Shown here piece after piece: positions 10,206 to 21,287 of a stretch of DNA of 64,000 nt; positions within the stretch are counted from its first letter, which is position 1; each line of letters opens with the position of its first letter. Both the position numbers and the translations under genes were made by a program. Location of the stretch: positions 20,763 to 84,762 of the forward strand of contig NW_027475308.1 of the NCBI RefSeq assembly GCF_051020985.1, in the 5' to 3' direction. The stretch comes from Nomia melanderi. Taxonomy: Eukaryota > Arthropoda > Insecta > Hymenoptera > Halictidae. The notes under the pieces are model-generated. The model made no database searches. It was not told the origin of the DNA and was given only the letters and a program-made list of their open reading frames with translations.

Positions 10206-11470
10206 TTTTATATAGTTTTCTATCGCTTTATATAGTTTGATATAGTTTTATATTGTTTTATTAGATTTACATAGTTTAATATAGTTTTATATGCTTTTAT
10301 ATAGTTTTATATAATTTTATATAGCTCAATGTTGTTTTATATAGTTTTATATAGTTTTATATAGTATTATATAGTTTTACATAGTTTTATTAGTTTTATA
10401 CAGTTTTATTGGTTTTATATAGTTTTATATTATTTTATATAGTTTTATTAGTTTTATATTGTTTTATATAGTTTTGTGTAGTTTTATATAGTTTTACATA
10501 CTTTAATATAGTTTTATATAGTTTTATATAATTTTACATAGTTTTATACAGTAATATAGTCATCATAGATTTATATAGTTTTGTATAGTAATGTGTAGTT
10601 TTTATCTAGTTTTATTTAATTTTATATTGTTTTCTGTAGTTTTATATGGTTTTATATAGTTTTATATAGTTTTATATAAATTTATAAGGATTTATATAGT
10701 TTTATTAGATTTACATAGTTCTATATAGTTTTATATAGTATTATATAGTTTTATATAGTTTTATTAGTTGTATATATTTGTCTATAGTTTTATACAGTTT
10801 TATATAGTTTTATATAGTTTCATAGAGTTCTATATGGTTTTACATAGTTTTATATAGTTTTATTAGTTTTACATAGTTTTACATAGTTTTATATAGTTTT
10901 ATATTGTTTTATACAGTTTTATATAGATTTACATAGTTTAATAAAGTTTTATATAGTTTTATATAGTTTCATATAGTTTTACATATTTTTATATAGTTTT
11001 ATACAGTTTCATTAGTTTTAAATAGATTTATATGGTTTTATATAGTTTTATATAGTTTTATATAGTTTTATATAGTTTCATATAGTTTTATATACTTTTC
11101 TATAGTTTTATATAGTTTTATATAGTTTTATATAGCTTAATATAGCTTAATAAAGCTTTACATAGTTTTACATAGTTTTACATAGTTTCACATACTTTTA
11201 TATAGTTTTATATACCATTATATAGTGTTCGTCAGGTTTATATAGTTTTACATAGTTTTGTATAGTTTTATATAGTTTTTTATAATTTTATATAGTTTTA
11301 TATAGTTTTATATTGTTATATTTAGTTTTGTATAGTTTTATATAGTTTTATATAATTTTATATAGTTTTATATAGAAGTATATAGTTTTATATAGTTTTA
11401 TGTAGCCTTATATATTTTTAAATTGTTTGATACAGTTTGATATAGTTTCGCATTGGTTTATGTAGCTTTA
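10206..11470 (+). repeat. 10-bp satellite array, plus orientation
   Basis: Degenerate TTTTATATAG decamers resume immediately at the truncated end of the Gypsy element. Units vary more than in the first array (many TTTACATAG and TTTGTATAG variants). The last ~70 bp (from about 11405) form a conserved edge, with GTTTGATACAGTTTGATATAG and TTTCGCATTG, that is repeated at 13790-13855 before the next U2-derived array. No gene seen. Confidence 0.92.
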
Positions 11471-12650
11471 TAGATAATGCGCAAAAGAGATATGGATCTG
11501 CGTTATGCGTGGAAATGATGATAGTAACCGTAAGGCCGAGAAGCGATCTGGATCTGTGTTATGCGAGTACACTTTCATCTTAGCCATAAGGCCGGGAAGC
11601 GAACAAGTACCGGCATCACAACGAGACATATAGCTGCTGGGCTTTAATGGTATGGTCAAAGTGTACTCGCATAACACACATCCAGATCGCTTCTCGGCCT
11701 TATGGCTCAGATCAAAGTGTACTCGAATAACCCAAATCCAGGTCTCTAGGCGGCCTTATGGCTAACATCAAAGTGTACTCGAATAACCCATGTGCAGGCC
11801 GCTTCTCGGACTTATGTCTAAGAACAAAGTGTACTCGCATAACACACATCCAGATCGCTTCGCGGCCGTGTGGCTAAGATCAAAGAGTACTCGCATGACA
11901 CACATCCAGAAGGCTTCTTGCCCTTATGGCTAAGATCAAAGTGTACTCGAATAATCCAAATCCAGATCTCTTCTCGGTCGTACGGCTAAGACCAGAGTGT
12001 ACTCGCATAACACGCATCTAGGTCGCTTCTCGTCCTTATTACTAAGATCAATGTGAGCAGGCATTACACAAATGCAGATCTCCTCTCGGGCTTTTGGCAA
12101 AGCATAACCATAAGGCCGAGAAGCGAGCTGGATGTGGGTTATTCGAGTACACTTTGATTTTAGCCATAAGTCCGAGAATCCATCTGGATATGTGTTATGC
12201 GAGTAAACTTCGATCTTTGCTATAAGGCCGAGAAGCAATCTGGATTTGGGTTATGCTAGTACGCGTTCATATTATCCGTAAGGCCCGGGAGGCGATCTGG
12301 ATCTGTGTAATGCGTGTAGACGTTGATATTAACCGCGATGCCGACAAGCGATCGGGATCTGTGTTATGTCAGTACACGTTCATATTAAGTGTAAGGTCGA
12401 GAAGTGATCTGGATCTGTGTTGTGCGAGTACACTTTGAACTTAGCCATAATGCCGTGAAGAGATTTGTATCTGTGTTCGGATAGTACAAGTTGAAATTAA
12501 CAGTAAGGCCTAGAAGCGATCTGTATCTGTGTTATGCGAGTGCACGTTGATATTAACCGTATGGCCGAGATGAGATCTAGACCTGTGTTATGCGAGAGCA
12601 CTTTGTTCTTAACCATAAGGCGACAAGCGATCTGGATCTGTGTTATGCGA
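11471..12650. repeat. U2 snRNA-derived 56-bp satellite, array 1 (mixed orientation)
   Basis: About 20 units of the 56-bp satellite whose monomer starts with the U2 snRNA 5' end. Units at 11471-11598 read on the minus strand, 11656-12105 on the plus strand and 12112-12650 on the minus strand. The strand switch near 12105 is the junction GGCAAAGCATAACCATAAGG, which recurs in arrays 2 and 3. A 58-bp non-satellite insert (11599-11655, AACAAGTACCGGCATCACAA) separates the first two blocks. Units near the right edge belong to a divergent subfamily with TTAACCGTAAGGCC and GTTGATATTAACC instead of the common TTAGCCATAAGGCC and TTTGATCTTAGCC. Confidence 0.9.
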
Positions 12651-12856
12651 GTTTTATATAATTTTATACAGTTTTTTACAGTTTTGTATAGTATATTATA
12701 GTTCTATATAATTTTATACTGTTTTATATAGTATTATACGCGTTTGTATAGCATTGTGTAGTTTTACGTAGTTTTACATTGTTTTGTATTCTTTTTTATT
12801 GTATTTCACCTTTTACATTGTGTTATGCAGTTATATATATTATTATGAAGTTTTAA
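12651..12856 (+). repeat. hinge sequence copy 1 (U2-satellite to 10-bp satellite junction)
   Basis: About 205 bp of lower-copy sequence starting GTTTTATATAATTTTATACA and passing through the landmark TTTCACCTTTTACATTGTG and GTTATGCAGTTATA before ending TATTATTATGAAG. It always follows the last minus-oriented U2-derived unit and is followed by decamer satellite. Other copies are at 19295, 39873, 53696 and (inverted) 52101. Confidence 0.88.
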
Positions 12857-13854
12857 GTAGTTTTATATATTTTTATATAGTTTTGTATAGTTTTATCAGT
12901 TTTATATAGTTTTATTAGTTTTATATCGTTTTACATGGTTTTATATAGTTTTACATAGGTTATATAGATTTATATGGTTTTATATAGTTTCATATAGTTT
13001 TATATAGTCTTAATAGTTTTATATAGTGTTATATAGTTTTATATAGTTTTATATAGTGTTATATAGTTTTATATAGTTTTATATAGTTTTACATAGTTTT
13101 ATATAGTTTTATATAGTTTTACACTGTTTTATATATATTTTATATAGTTTTATATACATTTATATTGTTTTATGTATTTTTATATAGTTTTGTATAGATT
13201 TATGTTGTTCTATGTAGTTTTATAAAGTTTTATATGGCTTTAATAGATTTGTATAGTTTTATATAGATTTATATAGCCGTATATAGTTTTATATAGCTTT
13301 ATATAGTTTTATATAGGTGTATATAGTATTATTAGTTTTATATAGGTTTATATAGTTTTACGTCGTTTTATATGTTTAATGTAGTTTTCCTTAGTTTTAT
13401 ATAGTTATATATAGTTTTATGCAGTTTTATATACTTTTATTTTGTTTAATATAGTTTTATATACTTTCGTATAGTTTTATATAGTTTTATATAGTTTTGT
13501 ATAGTTTTATATAGTTTCATTAGTTTTATATTGTTTTACATAGTATTATATAGTTTCATTAGTTTCATATAGTTTTACATAGTCTCATATAGATCTCTAC
13601 AGTTTTGTTTAGTTTTATATAGATTGACAATGTTTTATGTAGTTTTATACTATTTTATATAGATTGATATTGTTTTATGTAGTTTTATATAATTTAAAAT
13701 AGTTTTACATAGATTAATATAATTTTACATATTTTTATACAGTTTTATATAGTTTCATATAGATTTATTATAGTCTTACACAGTTTTATGTAGCCTTATA
13801 TAGTTTCATATCGTTTGATCCAGTTTGATATAGTTTCGCATTGTTCTATATAGC
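12857..13854 (+). repeat. 10-bp satellite array, plus orientation
   Basis: Roughly 1 kb of degenerate TTTTATATAG decamers between U2-derived arrays 1 and 2. Its final segment (13790-13854) repeats the conserved edge found at 11405-11470. No coding feature. Confidence 0.9.
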
Positions 13855-16800
13855 TTTAGCCATAATGCGCAGAAGAGATATAGAACTGTGATATACGAGT
13901 ACCCGTTTATCTTGTCCATAATGCAGAGAAAGCGACCTGTATCAATGTTATGCGTGTACACGTTTATATTATCCGTACAGCGGAGAAGCGGTCTGAATAT
14001 GTGTAAAGCGAGTACACCTTCGTCTTTTCCATAAGCCCAACAAGAGGCCTGGATCTGTCTATGCGAGTACACGTCGATCTTAGCCTTAAGGCAGAGAAGC
14101 GACCTGGGTCTGTATTATGCGTTGACACAATGATATTACCCGTACGGCCGAGAAGCGATGTGGGTCTGTATTATACGAGTAACAGTTAGCGTAGAACGCA
14201 TCTCGGATCTGGCGGTTAGTCACAACATGTACTCTCTTAACACACATGCAGATCACTTCCCCGTCTTTGGCAAAGATCAAAGTGTACTCGAATAAGACAA
14301 ATCCGGATCGCGTCTCGGTCTTATGGCTAAGACCAACGTGTACTTGCGAGTACACATCCAGATCGCTTGTCGGCCTTATGGCTACGATCAAAGTGTACTC
14401 GAATAAACCAAATACAGATCGCTTCTCGGCCTTATGGCTAAGATCAAAGTGTCCTCGAATAACCCAAATCCATGTCGTTTCTCGGCCTTATGGCGAAGAT
14501 CAAAGTGAACTCGCGTAACACACATCCAGATTGCTGCACAGCCTTATGGTTAAGATCAATCTTTACTCGCATAACACATATCCAGATCGCATCACGGCCT
14601 TATGGCTAAGATCAAAGTGTACTCGCATAACACACAACCACATTGCCTCTCGGCCTTATGGCTAAGATCAAAGTGTACTCGCATAACTCACATGTGAGAT
14701 CACTTCCCGGCCTTATGGCTAACATCAGAGTGTACTTGCATTACACACATCGGGATCGCTTCCCGGCCTTATGGCTAAGATCAAAGTGTTCTCGAATAAC
14801 CAAAATCCAGATCGCCTTTCGGCCTTATGCCTAAGATAAAAGTGTACTCACATGACTCAAATCCAGATGGCTTCTCGGACTTATGGCTAAGATGAAAGTG
14901 TATTCGCATAAAACACATCCAGATCGTTTCTCGGGCTTATGGCTAAGATCAAAGGGTACTCGAATAAACCAAATCCAGATCGCTTCTCGGCCTCACGATT
15001 AAGATAAATGTGCAATCGCATAACCCCAATCCAGGTCTCTTCTCCGCCTTATGGCTAAGATCATAGTGTACTCGAATAACCCAAATGCACATCGCTTCTC
15101 GGCCTTATAGCTAAGATCTTAGTGTACTCGCATAACACACATCCAGATGGCTTCTCGGCCTTCTGGCTATGATCAAAGTGTACGCGCATAAGACACAACC
15201 AGATCGTTTCTCTGGCTTATCGCTAAGATCTGTGTGTACACGCATAACCAAAGTCCAGATCGTTTCTCGGCCCTGTGGCTTAGATTAAAGTGTACTCGCA
15301 TAACACACATCTAGGTCGCTTCTCGTCCTTATGGCTAAGATCAAAGTGTACTCGCATAACACACATTCAGATTGCCTCTCCGCCTAATGGCTAAGATCAA
15401 AGTGTACTCGCATAACACACATCCAGATCGCTTCTCGGTCTTATGGCTAGGATCAAAGTGCACCCGTATAACCCAAATCCATATCGCTTCTCGTCCGTAT
15501 GGCTAAGATCAATGTGTACTCGCATGACACACATCCCGATCGCTTCTCGGCCTTATGGCTAGCATCAAAGTGTATTCGCATAACACACATCCAGATCGCT
15601 GCTCGTCCGTATGGCTAAGATCAAAGTGTACTCGCATAACACACATCCAGAACACTTCTCGGCGTTATTGATGAGATCAAAGTGTACTCGCATAACACAC
15701 ATCCAGATCGCTTCTCGGACTTATGGCTAAAATCAAAGTGTACTCGAATAACCCAAATCCAGATCGCTTCTCGGCCTTCTGGCTAACATCAAAGGGTACT
15801 CGCATAACCCAAATCCAGATCGCTTTCGGCCTTATGAATATGATCAAAGTGTACTCGAATAATACACATCCAGATCGCTGCTCGTCCGTATGGCTAAGAT
15901 CAATGTGTACTCGCATGACACACATCCCGATCGCTTCTCATCCTTATGGCTAGCATCAAAGTGTACTCGCAAAACACACATCCAGATCACTTTCGGCCTT
16001 ATGGATATGATCAAAGTGTACTCGAATAACAAACATCCAGATCGCTGCTCGTCCGTATGGCTAAGATCAAAGTGTACTCGCATGACACACATCCCGATCG
16101 CTTCGCGGCCTTATGGCTAGCATCAAAGTGTACTCGCATAACACACATCCAGAACGCTTTCGGCGTTATGCCTAAGATAAAAGTGTGATCGACTAACCCA
16201 AATCCAGATCACTTCTCGTCCTTATGGCTGAGATCAAAGTTTGCTCGAATATCCCAAATCCAGATCGCTGCTCGGCCTTATGGCTAAGATCAAAGTGTAC
16301 TCGCATAACACACATCCAGATCGCTTCTCGGTCTTATGGCTAGGATCTAAGTGTACTCGCATAACAAACATCCAGGTCGCTTTCCGGCCTTACGGCTAAG
16401 ATCAAACTGTACTCGCATAACGCACATCCAGAACACTTCTCGGCCTTATTGATGAGATCAAAGTGTACTCGCATAACACACATCCAGATAGCTTCTCAGC
16501 CGTATGGCTAAGATCAAAGTGTACACGCATACCCAAATCCAGGTCGCTTATCGCCCTTATGGCTAAGCTCAAATTGTATTCCCATAACACACATCCATAT
16601 CGCTTCACGGACTTAAGGTTACTATCAAACTGCACTCGCATAACACACATACAGATCGCTTCACGTCCTTATGGTTAAGATCAAAGTTTGCTCGAATAAC
16701 CCAAATCCAGATCGCTGCTCTGCCGTATGGCTAGGATCAAAGTATACTCGCATAACACACATCCAGAACGCTTCACGGCCTTATGCCTCAGATAAAAGTG

Positions 16801-19294
16801 TGATCGACTAACCCAAATCCAGATCACTTCTCGTCCTTATGGCTGAGATCAAAGTGTACTCGCATAACACACATCCAGATCGCTTCTCGGCCTTATGGCT
16901 AAGATCAAAGTGTACTCGTATAACACACATCCAGATCGCTTCTCGGCCTTCTGGCTAACATCAAAGGGTACTCGCATAACCCAAATCCAGATCGCTTTCG
17001 GCCTTATGGATATGATCAAAGTGTACTCGAATAACACACATCCAGATCGCTGCTCGTCCGTATGGCTAAGATCAATGTGTACTCGCATGACACACATCCC
17101 GATCGCTTCTCATCCTTATGGCTAGCATCAAAGTGTACTCGCAAAACACACATCCAGATCGCTTTCGGCCTTATGGATATGATCAAAGTGTACTCGAATA
17201 ACACACATCCAGATCGCTGCTCGTCCGTATGGCTAAGATCAAAGTGTACTCGCATGACACACATCCCGATCGCTTCGCGGCCTTATGGCTAGCATGAAAG
17301 TGAACTCGCATAACACACATCCAGAACGCTTTCGGCGTTATGGATATGATCAAAGTGTACTCGAATAACACACATCCAGATCGCTGCTCGTCCGTATGGC
17401 TCAGATCAAAGTGTACTCGCATAACACACATCCAGAGCACTTCTCGGCCTTATTGATGAGATCAAAGTGTACTCGCATAACACAAATCCAGATCGCTTCT
17501 CGGCCTTATGGCTAAAATCAAAGTGTACTCGAATAACCCAAATTCAGATCGCTGCTCGGCCTTATGGCTAAGATCAAAGTGTACTCGCATAACACACATC
17601 CAGATCGCTTCTCGGTCCTATGGCTAGGATCAAAGTGCACCCGTATAACCCAAATCCATATCGCTTCTCGGTCCTATGGCTAGGATCAAAGTGCACCCGT
17701 ATAACCCAAATCCATATCGCTTCTCGTCCGTATGGCTAAGATCAAAGTATACTCGCATGACACGCATCCCGATCGCTTCTCGGCCTTATGGCTAACATCA
17801 AAGTGTACTCGCATAACACACATCCAGATCGCTTTCGGCCTTATGGCTAAGATCTAAGTGTACTCGCATAACAAACATCCAGGTCGCTTTCCGGCCTTAT
17901 GGCTAAGAACAAAGTGTACTCGCATAACACACATCCAGATCGCTTCTCGGTCTTATGGCTAGGATCAAAATGCACCCTTATAAACCAAATCAATATCGCT
18001 TCTCATCCGTGTGACTAAGATCAAAGTGTACTTGCATAACACACGTCCAGAACACTTCTCCGCACTATGCCTGAGATCAAAGTGTACTCGCATAACACAC
18101 ATCCAGATCGCTTCTCGGCCTTATGGCTAAGATCTAAGTGTACTCGCATAACAAACATCCAGGTCGCTTTCCGGCCTTATGGCTAAGATCAAAGTGTACT
18201 CGCATAACGCACATCCAGAAACACTTCTCGGCCTTATTGATGAGATCAAAGTGTACTCGCATAACACACATCCAGATAGCTTCTCAGCCGTATGGCTAAG
18301 ATCAAAGTGTACTCGCATACCCAAATCCAGGTCGCTTATCGCCCTTATGGCTAAGATCAAATTGTATTCCCATAACACACATCCATATCGCTTCACGGAC
18401 TTAAGGTTACTATCAAACTGCACTCGCATAACACACATACAGATCGCTTCACGTCCTTATGGTTAAGATCAAAGTTTGCTCGAATAACCCAAATCCAGAT
18501 CGCTGCTCTGCCGTATGGCTAGGATCAAAGTATACTCGCATAACACACATCCAGAACGCTTCACGGCCTTATGCCTCAGATAAAAGTGTGATCGACTAAC
18601 CCAAATCCAGATCACTTCTCGTCCTTATGGCTGAGATCAAAGTGTACTCGAATAACACACATCCAGATCGCTGCTCGTCCGTATGGCTAAGATCAATGTG
18701 TACTCGCATGACACACATCCCGATCGCTTCTCATCCTTATGGCTAGCATCAAAGTGTACTCGCAAAACACACATCCAGATCGCTTTCGGCCTTATGGATA
18801 TGATCAAAGTGTACTCGAATAACACACATCCAGATCGCTGCTCGTCCGTATGGCTAAGATCAAAGTGTACTCGCATGACACACATCCCGATCGCTTCGCG
18901 GCCTTATGGCTAGCATCAAAGTGAACTCGCATAACACACATCCAGAACGCTTTCGGCGTTATGGATATGATCAAAGTGTACTCGAATAACACACATCCAG
19001 ATCGCTGCTCGTCCGTATGGCTAAGATCAAAGTGTACTCATATAACCCAAATCCAGATTGCTGCTCGGCCTTATTACTTAGATCAATGTGAGCACGCATA
19101 ACACAAATGCAGATATCCTCTCGGGCTTATGGCAAAGCATAACCAGAAGGCCGAGAAGCGAGCTGTATTTGGGTTATGCTAGTACGCGTTCACATTAGCC
19201 GTAAGGCCCAAGAGGCGATCTGGATCTGTGTTATGCGAACACTCGTTGATAGTATCCATAATGCCGTGAAGTGATCTGGAACTGTGTGATGCGA
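13855..19294. repeat. U2 snRNA-derived 56-bp satellite, array 2 (largest)
   Basis: About 95 tandem units. Units from 13855 to ~14230 read on the minus strand, ~14230 to 19135 on the plus strand and ~19140 to 19294 on the minus strand. The common monomer begins ATCGCTTCTCGGCCTTATGG, continues CTAAGATCAAAGTGTA and ends CTCGCATAACACACATCCAG. An unmutated U2-matching segment is at 16879-16914. The first 36 nt are what I know as nt 1-36 of insect U2 snRNA, including stem-loop I. The sequence departs from U2 inside the branch-site-pairing GUAGUA box. The remaining 20 nt I cannot assign. Because three units are 168 or 167 bp, long but meaningless open frames appear on both strands. Known U2 promoter elements and the rest of U2 were not found. 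Confidence 0.9.
15677..17450 (+). repeat. 167-bp three-monomer higher-order repeat within the U2-derived satellite
   Basis: Within array 2, trimers of 56+56+55 bp repeat with a 167-bp step (for example 15723, 15890; 16895, 17062; 17229). One monomer has GCTGCTCGTCCGTATGG, one has CATGACACACATCCCGATCG, and the short one has GATCGCTTTCGGCCTTATGG followed by ATATGATCAAAG. Longer duplications overlie this: sequence near 15890 recurs at 17062 (1172 bp on), and that near 16441 recurs at 18229 (1788 bp on). Confidence 0.8.
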
Positions 19295-19500
19295 GTATTA
19301 TATAATTTTATACAGTTTTATAGAGTTTTGTAAAGTATATTACAGTTCTATATAATTTTATACAATTTTATGTAGTATTATACACGTTTCTATAACATTA
19401 TGTAGTTTTAGGCGGTTTTACATTGTTTTGTATTCTTTTTCATTGTATTTCACCTTTTACATTGTGTTATGCAGTTATAAGTATTATTATGAAGTATTGT
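19295..19500 (+). repeat. hinge sequence copy 2
   Basis: Second copy of the ~205-bp hinge after the terminal minus-oriented U2-derived units, with TTTCACCTTTTACATTGTG followed by TTATGCAGTTATAAG and TATTATTATGAAG. It provides an uninterrupted version of the site that carries a solo LTR in copy 3. Confidence 0.88.
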
Positions 19501-20491
19501 GTAGTTTTACATGGTTTTTTATAGTTTTATACAGTTTTATTCAGCTTCATATGGTTCTATTAGTTTTGTACAGTTTTATATACTTCTGTTGATTTTATAT
19601 AGTTTTATACAGTTTTGTATTATTTTATACAGTTTTAATTAGTTTTATATATTTTTATTAGTTTTATATAGTTTTATACAGTTGTGTACTATTTTATACA
19701 GTTTTATATAGTTTTATATAGGTTTACATAGTTTTATTTCGTTTAACATAGTTTAATACAGTATTGTGTAGTTGTATATAGTTTTATGTGGTTCTATATA
19801 GTTTTCTATAGTTTCATATAGTTTTAAATAGTTTTATTTAGTTTTATATAGTTTTATATAGTTTTATATAGTTTTCTATGGATTGATATTGTTTTATGTA
19901 GTTTTATATAGTATTATATAAATTCGTATTGTTTTATGTAGTTTTATATATTTTAATATAGTTTTAATAGATTTATATAGATTTATATAGTTTTACATAG
20001 TTTTATACAGTTTTATATAGTTTTGTTAGTTTTTTATATTTTTATATAGTTTCATATAGTTGTATATAGTTTTATATAATTTTATATAGATTGATATTGT
20101 TATGTAGTGTTATATAGTTTTACATAGACTGCTATTGTGTTATGTAGTTTTATATAGTTTTATATAGACTGATATTGTTTTATGTAGTTTTATATGGTTT
20201 TAATAGATTTATATAGTTTTATATCGTTTTAAATAGTTTAATATATTTTTAATAGATTTATACAGTTTTATATAGCTTTATATAGTTTTAAATAGTTTTA
20301 TATAGTTTTATATAGTTTTATATAGTTTTATATAGTTTTATATAGTCTTATTTAGTTTTATATAGTTTTATTAGTTTTATATAGTCTTATATAGTTTTAT
20401 ATAGTTTTATATAGTTTTATATTGATTGATTTTGTTTTATGTAGCTTTATTTTGTTTTAATACATTTATATAGTTTTATATAGTTTTATAT
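19501..20491 (+). repeat. 10-bp satellite array, plus orientation
   Basis: Degenerate TTTTATATAG decamers, many with a GATTGATATTGTTTTATGTAG motif (for example 19877, 20090, 20167). The array ends at the mitochondrial control-region sequence at about 20491, where TATATAATATAATAAAATA makes the precise breakpoint ambiguous by some bases. Confidence 0.9.
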
Positions 20492-20658
20492 AATATAATA
20501 AAATAAATCCCTTTAAATATAAACATTTAATTAATAACACCAATAAATATGAAAAAATTAAATAAATATATAATAAAATAAATCCCTTTAAATATAAAAA
20601 TTAAATTAATAACACCAGTAAATAAGAAAAAATTAAATAAATATATAATAAAATTTAA
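20492..20658 (+). repeat. mitochondrial control-region end with 75-bp tandem repeat
   Basis: Two tandem copies of a ~75-bp AT-rich unit containing AATCCCTTTAAATATAAA (20506 and 20581), followed by the beginning of a third. It directly precedes trnM. It is consistent with the end of a mitochondrial control region; no coding content. Confidence 0.75.
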
Positions 20659-20659
20659 A

Positions 20660-20736
20660 ATTATATAAATAAGCTAAATAAAATATGCTAATACTTTCAT
20701 AACCCTAAAAATGGAATATTATTCTTGTATATAATT
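20660..20736 (+). tRNA. trnM: trnM (numt copy)
   Basis: Cloverleaf candidate with CAT anticodon in ACTTTCATAAC and a D-arm AGCTAAATAAAATATGCT. Acceptor strands AATTATATA and TATATAATT can pair. The anticodon stem is poorer than usual for insect trnM, as expected for a decaying numt copy or a rearranged gene. Confidence 0.65.
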
Positions 20737-20802
20737 AGTAATATGCCTGATTAAAAGGATTATTTTGATGTAATATTTAATGTAAAAATTTTACTATTAC
20801 TA
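20737..20802 (+). tRNA. trnI: trnI (numt copy)
   Basis: Good insect trnI: acceptor AGTAATA pairs with TATTACT, D-arm ATGCCTGATTAAAAGGAT, anticodon GAT in TTTTGATGT. It follows trnM without a gap, so the order M-I differs from the ancestral I-Q-M. Confidence 0.85.
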
Positions 20803-21287
20803 ATTTTTTTTTTCTTAAAAATTTTAAATCACATTTTATTCCCTACAAATTTTATTTGAATTTAAATTTTAATAGATTATTATAATCTAAATATGAATTT
20901 TAATTTATCATTATAGTTTGACTTATAACTAAATCAAATTTTATTCCCTAACAATTTTATTTAACTATTAATAAATTTTATTAAATATTTTTTTAAATAT
21001 ATTTAAGTGTGATTGCACATAAATCTTTGAATTTTGAAGAATTTAAAAAAATTAAATAAATATAAAATAATAAAAGTTTTTGAAATTATCTCTAAATTCT
21101 AATTTTATTATTTCAATTAAATTTTTTTTATTAAATAAATTATTTATTAATTAAAAAATTAAATGTAATTTTTCTAATATTAATTTAAAATTTTTTAAAC
21201 TTACAATAATTTATGAAAAATTCAAATTATTTTTTAAATAATTAATAAATTTATATTTAATTATAAATTAATTTTAATAATTAATCA
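20803..21287. other. AT-rich mitochondrial spacer, trnQ unresolved
   Basis: About 485 bp between trnI and ND2. It contains a partial duplication (AATTTTATTCCCTA with following ATTTTATTT near 20830 and again near 20935). trnQ is expected in this part of an insect mitochondrial genome, but I could not fold a convincing gene on either strand; a weak minus-strand TTG candidate is near 21200-21250. Confidence 0.5.

Noticed and set aside
16879..16914. A functional U2 snRNA gene
   Set aside because: Only the first 36 nt of U2 are present. The branch-site box, Sm site and later stem-loops, and a promoter element, are absent in all units inspected.
15677..18992. Overlapping open frames of about 62-103 codons on both strands with repeated protein sequences
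   Set aside because: They arise because the satellite unit taken three times is near a multiple of three and lacks stops in some frames. They exist on both strands, follow the repeat phase and match no protein family.
14230..19135. CRISPR-like array of ~36-nt repeat and 20-nt spacer
   Set aside because: The 20-nt parts are not unique; they repeat as faithfully as the U2-derived part, and the context is eukaryotic satellite DNA.
21185..21260. Minus-strand trnQ candidate with TTG anticodon
   Set aside because: The anticodon stem has a mismatch, and I could not define a normal acceptor stem, so it is not listed as a gene.
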